Part shown: one piece after another, positions 1 through 4,996 of the stretch
Layout of the letters: every line of letters begins with the position of its first letter
Numbering within the stretch: the first letter of the stretch is position 1
DNA from: a bacterium
GTDB lineage: Bacteria; Patescibacteriota; Minisyncoccia; Minisyncoccales; Minisyncoccaceae
Direction of reading: 5' to 3'
Assembly (NCBI GenBank): GCA_023229485.1
Contig: JALNZJ010000014.1
Span: forward strand, 1-10,366
DNA: 10,366 bases
The notes under the pieces: model-generated
Told to the model about the DNA's origin: nothing
Databases searched by the model: none
The model's input: the letters and a program-made list of their open reading frames with translations, nothing else
Position numbers and translations under genes: made by a program

Positions 1-504
1 CGTGGACTCATTCAAACTGATGCTGCGATTAACCCAGGAAATTCTGGCGGACCTCTTGTTGATATGCAGGGGAAAGTTATTGGAGTTAATACGGCAATGA
101 TTGTCGGGGCAGAAAATATTGGTTTTACCATTCCAATCAATTACATAAAAGATGACCTTAGTGAAGTAAAAGATACCGGGAAAATAAAAAAACCATTTCT
201 TGGGATTAAATATATTCTCTTAAGCGATGAGATTACAAAAGAAAATAAACTCGATTATAATTATGGAGCACTAATTGTTCGAGAAATGTTTGGAGAACCA
301 CCAGTTGCAAAAGGTTCGTCCGCTGAGCAAGCGGGATTAAAAGAGTATGATATTGTTCTTGAAATGAATGGAGAAAAAATTACACAAGATAATCCCTTGA
401 ATCATATTCTTTCAAGTTTTCAAGTAGGGGACAAGACAGAGTTGGTGGTAGCAAGAGGGAAAACAATTAAAAAAATAATCGTAGATTTAAAAGAAAAGAA
501 ATAA
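1..504 (+). CDS. htrA: HtrA/DegP-type serine protease, C-terminal part (5' end outside the window)
   Basis: The reading frame is open from base 1 and ends at TAA 502-504, so only about 167 C-terminal residues are present. It opens with the end of a trypsin-like domain: [16 protein letters not shown], in which the Ser of GNSGG (codon 43-45) is the catalytic nucleophile. The following GKVIGVNTA and GFTIPI strands are typical of the HtrA barrel. A PDZ domain follows from about residue 60: the KPFLGI entry, a hydrophobic core, [22 protein letters not shown], and a last strand ending in KEKK. HtrA enzymes degrade or refold damaged proteins in the cell envelope, usually tethered by an N-terminal membrane segment that would lie upstream here. 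Only one PDZ domain is seen, as in DegS or small Gram-positive-type HtrA. The His and Asp of the triad cannot be checked. An internal ATG at 64 exists but lies after the catalytic Ser and is not the start. Confidence 0.93.
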   Translation, partial: RGLIQTDAAINPGNSGGPLVDMQGKVIGVNTAMIVGAENIGFTIPINYIKDDLSEVKDTGKIKKPFLGIKYILLSDEITKENKLDYNYGALIVREMFGEPPVAKGSSAEQAGLKEYDIVLEMNGEKITQDNPLNHILSSFQVGDKTELVVARGKTIKKIIVDLKEKK

Positions 505-510
505 TAAATA

Positions 511-531
511 TCCGCTTAATAGCGGATTTTT
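511..531 (+). terminator. Intrinsic terminator of the HtrA gene
   Basis: A 6-bp stem (TCCGCT 511-516 with AGCGGA 521-526) and a TAAT loop are followed directly by TTTTT and more T-rich sequence. It starts 7 bases after the stop codon. It is followed back-to-back by the terminator of the opposing gene. Confidence 0.8.
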
Positions 532-540
532 ATTATTTTA

Positions 541-581
541 TAAAAAATATATAAAAAATTAAAACGGACAAAGTCCGTTTT
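541..581 (-). terminator. Intrinsic terminator of the HD-domain gene
   Basis: A perfect 9-bp stem (AAAACGGAC 561-569 with GTCCGTTTT 573-581) has a 3-base loop. Read on the minus strand it is followed by a T-rich run (bases 560 to 541). The stem shares its last base with the TAA stop of the minus-strand gene at 581-583, so gene and terminator overlap. Confidence 0.8.
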
Positions 582-1222
582 TATAATTCTCCATTAATTT
601 CCTTTTCAAACCGATCCAGAAAATTCTTAAAATAAGCAATTCTTTCTTGAGCTAATTTTTTTCCTGAAGAAGTAAACATTTTTTCTCCAATTTTTTTTAT
701 CTTCACTTCAAATTCAGTCTGAGGACTGTCGGTAGTTTTAGATTTTCGTTCGACTGCTTGCCTTGTTTGTTCAGGATTTGTATATATCTGGGTATTATTT
801 CGTCCCACCCAAGCCATTGCTCTTGCTATGCCTATTGCACCAGTCGAATCAAGCTTATCAGCGTCAAATAGTATTTTAGCCTCAATCGTTTCTGGCTTGA
901 TATCATTACGATAGCGATGGGCAGATATGCAATGCCTTATATTTTTAACTTCAGCATTGGTGAAACCATAATCCTTCAAAATTAAACCAGCCATTTCAGC
1001 ACCGAGTATGGCGTGATCTAGACTGGAATCATTATTTTCTTTTTCTCTTGCAATATCATGCAGCATTGCTGCAGCTTCAAGTACATTCATATCTACATCT
1101 TTTTCTTCTTTAGCTAGATGTAAACACAAATTATAAACCCTTATAGTATGTTCAAAGTCATGATCAGAAGAAGATGGAATATTAGCAACAATATCCTTAA
1201 GTTTCTTTATCATTTCGTTCAT
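581..1222 (-). CDS. HD-domain metal-dependent phosphohydrolase, YedJ-like
   Basis: 213 residues, close to the usual length of the small cytoplasmic HD hydrolases related to E. coli YedJ. The metal-site signature is visible in order: HDFEHTIRVY (His21/His25), AAMLHDIARE (His55-Asp56), the helix with RHCISAHRYR (His97, His102) and DADKLD (Asp120/122/125). Such proteins hydrolyse phosphoester bonds, often of nucleotides, using one or two divalent metals. The substrate cannot be told from sequence. The C-terminal third (about 140-213) is Lys/Glu-rich and helical. ATG 1222 is taken as start, but a second ATG three codons on (1213) is equally possible because neither has a clear Shine-Dalgarno. It is transcribed alone, away from the thiol-protein gene, and converges on htrA. 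Confidence 0.85.
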   Translation of the reverse strand: MNEMIKKLKDIVANIPSSSDHDFEHTIRVYNLCLHLAKEEKDVDMNVLEAAAMLHDIAREKENNDSSLDHAILGAEMAGLILKDYGFTNAEVKNIRHCISAHRYRNDIKPETIEAKILFDADKLDSTGAIGIARAMAWVGRNNTQIYTNPEQTRQAVERKSKTTDSPQTEFEVKIKKIGEKMFTSSGKKLAQERIAYFKNFLDRFEKEINGEL

Positions 1223-1233
1223 ATTTTTACTTT

Positions 1234-1239
1234 AATATA
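1234..1239 (-). promoter_or_regulatory. Possible -10 box for the HD-domain gene
   Basis: TATATT on the minus strand ends 11 bases before the ATG at 1222, which would give a leader of only about 4-5 bases. No convincing -35 box is seen at 16-18 bases; the palindromic repeat lies a little further upstream. Weak evidence. Confidence 0.3.
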
Positions 1240-1263
1240 TTTTTCCGCATCTGTCACTATGAC

Positions 1264-1300
1264 GAGGTCCGACCTGAGGTCGGACCTGAGGTCGGACCTC
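1264..1300. repeat. Three tandem 11-base palindromes, 12-base period, intergenic
   Basis: Three near-identical palindromes lie head to tail at 1265-1275 (AGGTCCGACCT), 1277-1287 and 1289-1299 (both AGGTCGGACCT), each one base apart. The first unit is the reverse complement of the other two. As a result bases 1264-1275 form a perfect 12-bp inverted repeat with 1289-1300, with the third palindrome in the loop. A small inverted repeat, GTCA-CTA-TGAC (1253-1263), abuts the left side. The block lies between the divergent HD and thiol-protein genes. It is far richer in G+C than its surroundings and has no T-tract, so it does not look like a terminator. It could be a REP-like dispersed element or a protein-binding site. 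Confidence 0.85.
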
Positions 1301-1329
1301 AGCACGACTCTCCATTTATATAATAAGGG

Positions 1330-1358
1330 TTGCCTTAAAATGGTTCTTTATATACAAT
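1330..1358 (+). promoter_or_regulatory. Sigma70-type promoter of the exported thiol protein gene
   Basis: TTGCCT (1330-1335, 4/6 to consensus), a 17-base spacer, then TACAAT (1353-1358, 5/6). The predicted start near 1365 gives a leader of about 25 bases before ATG 1390. That leader has only a weak purine stretch (AAAAGAA) as ribosome site. Confidence 0.6.
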
Positions 1359-1389
1359 TAAAGCATTAATAAAGTAATCAATAAAAGAA

Positions 1390-2622
1390 ATGAAAAAAAT
1401 ATCATTACTTGTCATCTTATTTTCTTTTTGCTTTTTAGGGTTTGCTAGTGCCAGCACCGATGGGTGGTGCTACAATTTTAAAAAAGACCTTAAATTAGGA
1501 AGTAAAGGGGAAGATGTTAACGCCCTTAGAACAGCACTAATAAAAGAAGGAGTTTATAAAAGTGAGTGGACCTCAAGTTCCTTTGACATTTACATTACTG
1601 CAGCCATAATGGATTTTCAAAATAAATATAGTCAAGAAATATTAACTCCAAACGAAATAACTAAGCCGACTGGAATTGTTGGAAAATTAACAAGGAAAAA
1701 GTTAAACGAACTTTTTGCATGTGCGGGAAATGCTAGTACAACCCCCACAGTAACATCCGAAGATAAAAATACCGTCATTGCAAAGTCTATTAATTATATA
1801 AATAAATATCTTGCACAAGGAGTAACCGTTACCCTTGGAACAGTGGACAGCAATACATATTCTTTTTACAAATTTGAAGCAATGTCTAATGGTAATCCAG
1901 TTACAGTATATGCTTCAACCGATGGTAAAAAAATAACATTTCAAGAAGTAGATATTTCGAAAGAGCCAGTTACTGCCACTAATCCAACAGCATCAACTGA
2001 GATTAAAAAATCAGATAAACCATCCGTTGAATTGTTTGTTATGAGTCATTGTCCTTATGGTACTCAAATAGAGAAGGGGATTATTCCAGTAGTTGAGGCG
2101 TTGGGTGACAAAATAGATTTTAGTCTAAAATTTTGTAACTATGCTATGCATGGAGAAGCTGAATTAAAAGAAGAATTGAATCAATATTGTATTCAGAAAG
2201 AACAAAAAGATAAGCTCATTCCTTATTTAAAATGTTTCTTAAAAGAGGGAAAAGGGGACGACTGTCTTGCCTCTGTATCAATCGATAAGACAAAATTAAA
2301 TTCTTGTACAGTAAGTGGCGAGAAAGAATTTAACGTCATTTCAAATTATACAAACAAAAAAGATTTTGTTGGAGAATACCCTGGCTTCAATATTTTTAAA
2401 GCAGACAATGAAAAATACGGCATTCAAGGTTCTCCTACATTAGTTATTAATGGAACACAGGTTCAATCGGGAAGGGATAGTAATAGTTTACTAAAGTCTA
2501 TCTGCGGTGCCTTTAATGGTAATCCAGAAGCTTGCAGTAAATCTATTTCCAGTGAAACACCTGCTGCGGGATTTGGAGTGGGTTCAACTACTGCGACGAC
2601 ATCAGGTGGATGCGGAAATTAA
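1390..2622 (+). CDS. Exported protein: peptidoglycan-binding-like module fused to a GILT/DsbA-like thioredoxin fold
   Basis: 410 residues. Residues 1-22 are a signal peptide (two Lys, a hydrophobic core, then FASAS). Residues 26-111 resemble a peptidoglycan-binding_1 module (LKLGSKGEDVNALRTAL; TGIVGKLTRKKLNEL). A Thr/Ser/Pro linker and a small beta-rich segment (about 125-190) lead to a thioredoxin-like domain (212-375): strand VELFVMSH, active site CPYG (221-224), and cis-proline loop GIQGSPTLVING (Pro349). The active site has one Cys instead of CxxC. Residues 254-267 (HGEAE then Cys267) fit the spacing of the GILT signature CQHGxxECxxNxxxxC but lack its first two Cys. Further Cys at 249, 282, 292, 306, 372 and 382 may form structural disulfides. 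The C-terminus is low-complexity, ending SGGCGN. A role in envelope thiol or disulfide chemistry is inferred; substrate and electron partner are unknown. Monocistronic between its own promoter and terminator. Confidence 0.8.
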   Translation: MKKISLLVILFSFCFLGFASASTDGWCYNFKKDLKLGSKGEDVNALRTALIKEGVYKSEWTSSSFDIYITAAIMDFQNKYSQEILTPNEITKPTGIVGKLTRKKLNELFACAGNASTTPTVTSEDKNTVIAKSINYINKYLAQGVTVTLGTVDSNTYSFYKFEAMSNGNPVTVYASTDGKKITFQEVDISKEPVTATNPTASTEIKKSDKPSVELFVMSHCPYGTQIEKGIIPVVEALGDKIDFSLKFCNYAMHGEAELKEELNQYCIQKEQKDKLIPYLKCFLKEGKGDDCLASVSIDKTKLNSCTVSGEKEFNVISNYTNKKDFVGEYPGFNIFKADNEKYGIQGSPTLVINGTQVQSGRDSNSLLKSICGAFNGNPEACSKSISSETPAAGFGVGSTTATTSGGCGN

Positions 2623-2632
2623 TTTTAGGGCA

Positions 2633-2666
2633 AAAAGACAGAGGGAAACTCCTCTGTCTTTTATTT
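2633..2666 (+). terminator. Strong intrinsic terminator of the thiol protein gene
   Basis: A perfect 12-bp stem (2633-2644 with 2651-2662, core GACAGAGG/CCTCTGTC) and a 6-base loop are followed by TTTT-A-TTT. It begins 11 bases after the stop codon. Its tail runs into the -35 box of the next promoter. Confidence 0.88.
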
Positions 2667-2693
2667 GCCTTTCCGTATATCTCAAGCTATACT
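2665..2693 (+). promoter_or_regulatory. Sigma70-type promoter ahead of the small orphan gene
   Basis: TTGCCT (2665-2670), a 17-base spacer and TATACT (2688-2693, 5/6). The -35 hexamer is the same as in the promoter at 1330. The predicted start is about base 2700, directly at the foot of the next hairpin. Confidence 0.6.
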
Positions 2694-2700
2694 AAGCTAG

Positions 2701-2747
2701 TCCCTTTAAAAGCAAGTTTAAAAACTTCATCTTTGAGGGATTTTTTT
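2701..2747 (+). terminator. Leader hairpin with U-tract, possible attenuator or tiny RNA
   Basis: TCCCT (2701-2705) pairs with AGGGA (2736-2740), with AAAG/CTTT pairing inside it across a small internal loop. The apical part can form a second hairpin, AAGTTT (2714-2719) with AAACTT (2722-2727). Seven T follow at 2741-2747. Because the predicted transcription start is near 2700, this would be the first thing transcribed. It could end most transcripts after about 48 bases, just before the ribosome site of the small gene. It matches no riboswitch that I recognise. Confidence 0.5.
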
Positions 2748-2749
2748 GT

Positions 2750-2757
2750 GGGAGAAA
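2750..2757 (+). promoter_or_regulatory. Shine-Dalgarno site of the small orphan gene
   Basis: GGGAGAAA with GGAGA at 2751-2755, 9 bases before ATG 2765. A second purine run, GGAGA at 2767-2771, lies 5 bases before the in-phase ATG at 2777, so either start is served. Both sit directly after the U-tract of the leader hairpin. Confidence 0.55.
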
Positions 2758-2764
2758 TGATAAA

Positions 2765-3037
2765 ATGGAGACGATTATGGCTGACAGAAATCAATCTGAA
2801 AGATATGATCCGATTTTAGAAGTCAGGAGTGCAAAAACTCCTCAAGACATTGCATGGGCATATATGCTTGTAGTCAACAACAAACAGCAGTGTTCAATTT
2901 TTTTGGATGAAGTAAAAAAGAAAAACATAAATGAAGAAGAGTGGAAGGTCATTGCTGGTTGGTGCATAAAATTAGGTTTGGAGGATTTGAAGCAAAAAGT
3001 TTTTAACATACCGCCATATGTGCCGGTTGATATTTAG
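2765..3037 (+). CDS. Small soluble protein of unknown function
   Basis: 90 residues from ATG 2765, or 86 from ATG 2777, which has a slightly better-placed ribosome site. I do not recognise the family. The sequence is mostly helical, with no signal peptide or membrane segment. It shows RSAKTPQDIAWAYMLVVNN, then FLDEVKKKNINEEEWKVIAG, then a Trp-Cys-containing helix (GWCIKLGLEDLKQKVF), and ends in a Pro-rich tail PPYVPVDI. The even charge pattern, a good Shine-Dalgarno, its own promoter and a following hairpin support a real gene. It converges with the hemolysin III-family gene, and the terminator overlaps both stop regions. The leader hairpin suggests its expression may be controlled by attenuation. 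Confidence 0.7.
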   Translation: METIMADRNQSERYDPILEVRSAKTPQDIAWAYMLVVNNKQQCSIFLDEVKKKNINEEEWKVIAGWCIKLGLEDLKQKVFNIPPYVPVDI

Positions 3038-3068
3038 TCAAATTTTATTAATTTGACTTTATTTTATT
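3036..3068 (+). terminator. Intrinsic terminator after the small orphan gene
   Basis: A perfect 9-bp AT-rich stem (AGTCAAATT 3036-3044 with AATTTGACT 3050-3058) and a TTATT loop are followed by TTATTTTATT. The stem begins inside the TAG stop, and the tail overlaps the TAA of the opposing gene at 3059-3061. The stem is AT-rich, so it may be inefficient. The minus strand has no good T-tract here. Confidence 0.55.
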
Positions 3069-3706
3069 AAGTAGCCATATATGCACCAAAAATGGCAAAT
3101 AGTTCCAAGAAGAACAAGGATGTGGAAAATTTCATGGAAACCAAAACCTTTGCGGATGTTTGGTTTTTTGCAAGCATATATTACTGCACCAACTGTATAA
3201 AAAACTCCTCCAATCATCAACCACCAAATTGCTTCAGCTGGAATTGCTTTTGACAGGGGATATATAAGACCTATACTCAACCAAGCCATCAACAAATATA
3301 ATCCAGTTGCACCCCAACGAGGCATTTTTGTCCAAAACTTTTTAAAAAATACCGTTGATATTCCAAAAATTGCTATTACCCAGATAGAGATAGTAGAGAT
3401 TGTTCCGAGTAGTCCAGGAAGTCCTATCAAACAGAGCGGGGTATAGGTTCCAGCAATAAGGACATAAATCATTGCATGATCAATCCTTCTAAAAATATCA
3501 ATTTCTTCGGCACTTGTTCCAAACAAATGATAAAATCCGCTAGAAGCATAAAGCATCATCATACTTAATCCAAAAATCAAAGAAGGAAAAATTTTTTCTG
3601 ATTGATTATTTTGAATGCAGGTAACAATTAATACAATCGTTCCAATTAATGCTAGTAATGCTCCTCCCGCATGCGAATATCCACTAATAGTATCTTTTAT
3701 TTTCAT
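3059..3706 (-). CDS. Hemolysin III/PAQR-family integral membrane protein
   Basis: 215 residues with seven predicted hydrophobic segments, the usual length for bacterial hemolysin III-type (YqfA/TrhA) proteins. The family's putative metal-site motifs are all present: SSGFYH (55-60) in the second segment, RRIDHAMIYVLIAGTYTP (73-90), and HEIFHILVLLGTICH (191-205) with the closing HxxxH and His205. PAQR proteins are proposed zinc-dependent membrane hydrolases. In bacteria, family members have been linked to membrane-fluidity homeostasis, and the hemolysin name is largely historical. ATG 3706 gives a full-length N-terminus (KIKDTISGYSHAGGA, with the family-typical His near the start). No clear Shine-Dalgarno precedes it. 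It stands alone, convergent with the small orphan. Confidence 0.9.
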   Translation of the reverse strand: MKIKDTISGYSHAGGALLALIGTIVLIVTCIQNNQSEKIFPSLIFGLSMMMLYASSGFYHLFGTSAEEIDIFRRIDHAMIYVLIAGTYTPLCLIGLPGLLGTISTISIWVIAIFGISTVFFKKFWTKMPRWGATGLYLLMAWLSIGLIYPLSKAIPAEAIWWLMIGGVFYTVGAVIYACKKPNIRKGFGFHEIFHILVLLGTICHFWCIYGYLIK

Positions 3707-3720
3707 AAGAATAATTTATT

Positions 3721-3737
3721 ATTATAAACTTATTATA
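3721..3737 (-). promoter_or_regulatory. Possible -10 boxes for the hemolysin III-family gene
   Basis: Two perfect TATAAT hexamers occur on the minus strand at 3732-3737 and 3721-3726. No recognisable -35 box lies at the right distance from either, and the whole stretch is AT-rich, so chance is possible. Use of the nearer box would leave a leader of about 8 bases. Confidence 0.3.
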
Positions 3738-3810
3738 TAGTATTAATTTTTTAGGTGCTATATAGTTTTTTCACAATAAATATGCTAGTATGAACAGCAA
3801 TGAAAAAGAA

Positions 3811-3835
3811 ATGCCCCAAAAGGGGTATTTTTATT
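3811..3835. terminator. Hairpin downstream of mnmA, usable on both strands
   Basis: AUGCCCC (3811-3817) pairs with GGGGTAT (3822-3828), with one G-U pair and an AAAA loop. On the plus strand TTTTTATT follows. On the minus strand TTCTTTTTC follows, about 50 bases past the mnmA stop, so it most likely terminates mnmA. Plus-strand transcription would need the isolated extended -10 at 3783-3791. Confidence 0.65.
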
Positions 3836-3875
3836 ATAATGTTTTTTTACATGCAAAGCCTCAAGCAATCAATTA

Positions 3876-4955
3876 CTATTTTTCTATAACTCCACCACCA
3901 AGAACAATGTCTTTATTATAAAAAACAATTGACTGTCCAGGAGTAACCGCAAATTGTGGCTTTGAAAATTTTAACTTAGCTTTTGTTTTTTCTTTAGTTA
4001 TAAAAACTGCACTAGCAAGATTAGCCCCATATCTTATTTTTACTTTTATTTTTTCAGGAGTATTTTCAAAAGGAAGTATCCAATTAATTTTTTTAACCCT
4101 TACGGTTTCAGTATAAGCAAGGCATTTTGGTCCAGCAATAATAGTATTTCGAAGCATGTCTATTTTAAGAACATAGTATGGTTCTGGCAGCCCACCGATG
4201 TTTAAATTTTTTCTTTGCCCTAGTGTATAATTTATTATTCCTTTATGCTCTCCAAGTATTTTGCCATTATGGTCAACGATATAGCCAGACTGTCCCTTTG
4301 GGAGTAGGGCAGAGTAACTATCACATTCCACAAAGTTTTGACTTTCAGGCTTATTTGCAAATTCTTCAAACCCATTTTCTCTCGCAAAATTTTTGACAGC
4401 TTCCTTAGTTTTTATACCTAAAGGGAATATTAGTTTTTTTAATTGGGATTGTTTTAATCTATGTAAAAAATAAGATTGATCCTTATGTACATCTAATCCT
4501 TTTTTTAAAATATATAAATTACTTTTTTTATCAAGAGCTACCCTTACGTAATGTCCAGTTGCAAAATAGTCAAATTTTATTCCAGTATGTAATGCTTTTT
4601 CAATTAAAAATCCAAATTTTATTTTTGCATTACAAACGACACACGGATTGGGAGTTTTTCCTTTTTGATATTCTTCTTTGAAGTATTTTAATACGTTTTC
4701 TTGGTACTCATCTCTTAAGTCAATTATATAGTGAAGAATACCAAGCATTTCACAAGCACGTTTTGCTGCGGCAATATCCTTTGCTTCTCCAGGACCATAG
4801 CACCCACTTCGATTGCCTTTAACTAGAGGGTTATCATCCCAAATTTTCATTGTCAGTCCAACAACAGAATATCCTTTATTTTTTAGCATGAGTGCGGTCA
4901 TGGTAGAATCTACTCCTCCACTCATACCAACAGCTACAATTTTATTTTTCATCAT
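3876..4955 (-). CDS. mnmA: tRNA-specific 2-thiouridylase MnmA with altered cysteines
   Basis: 359 residues, normal for MnmA, which thiolates U34 of Lys, Glu and Gln tRNAs using ATP and a sulfur relay. The PP-loop SGGVDS (12-17) binds ATP. GHYVR (134-138), KDQSYFLHRL (158-167), YTLGQRKNLNIGG (243-255) and the C-terminal barrel motif AVTPGQSIVFY (336-346) are typical. The catalytic region differs from the E. coli type. There the motif is NPDxxC (Asp99/Cys102) with a second catalytic Cys199 in an ICF motif. Here it is NPCVVC (Cys105/Cys108), and the ICF segment is replaced by ESQNFVECDSY (Cys211, shifted and two residues shorter). An extra CYGPGE (Cys52) lies after the PP-loop. The start is ATG 4955 or the adjoining ATG 4952, both with a weak ribosome site. 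It lies 41 bases after aspS on the same strand, probably co-transcribed through a hairpin. Confidence 0.93.
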   Translation of the reverse strand: MMKNKIVAVGMSGGVDSTMTALMLKNKGYSVVGLTMKIWDDNPLVKGNRSGCYGPGEAKDIAAAKRACEMLGILHYIIDLRDEYQENVLKYFKEEYQKGKTPNPCVVCNAKIKFGFLIEKALHTGIKFDYFATGHYVRVALDKKSNLYILKKGLDVHKDQSYFLHRLKQSQLKKLIFPLGIKTKEAVKNFARENGFEEFANKPESQNFVECDSYSALLPKGQSGYIVDHNGKILGEHKGIINYTLGQRKNLNIGGLPEPYYVLKIDMLRNTIIAGPKCLAYTETVRVKKINWILPFENTPEKIKVKIRYGANLASAVFITKEKTKAKLKFSKPQFAVTPGQSIVFYNKDIVLGGGVIEK

Positions 4956-4972
4956 TTTTTACTTTTTAAAAG

Positions 4973-4992
4973 AGCGGACAATAGTGTCCGCT
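4973..4992 (-). terminator. Hairpin between aspS and mnmA, possible partial terminator
   Basis: A perfect 8-bp stem (AGCGGACA 4973-4980 with TGTCCGCT 4985-4992) has an ATAG loop. On the minus strand only CTTTT follows before A-rich sequence, so the U-tract is short. It starts 4 bases after the aspS stop and ends 17 bases before the mnmA start. It may reduce rather than block read-through, or it may stabilise the aspS mRNA end. Confidence 0.55.
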
Positions 4993-4996
4993 GCAT

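Noticed and set aside
1264..1300. The palindromic block as a CRISPR array or terminator
   Set aside because: The units are one base apart with no spacers, and no T-tract follows on either strand.
1148..1369. Open frame on the plus strand with repeated RSDL
   Set aside because: The repeat is only the 12-base palindrome read in one frame. The frame overlaps the HD gene antisense and has no ribosome site.
2507..2819. Two overlapping plus-strand frames after the thiol protein gene
   Set aside because: They run through the strong terminator, the promoter and the leader hairpin, and have no protein-like composition.
3800..3889. Possible 29-codon gene starting MKKKCPKRG
   Set aside because: A terminator hairpin lies inside it and its end overlaps mnmA antisense. 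The Lys-rich start is explained by A-rich sequence beside the hairpin.
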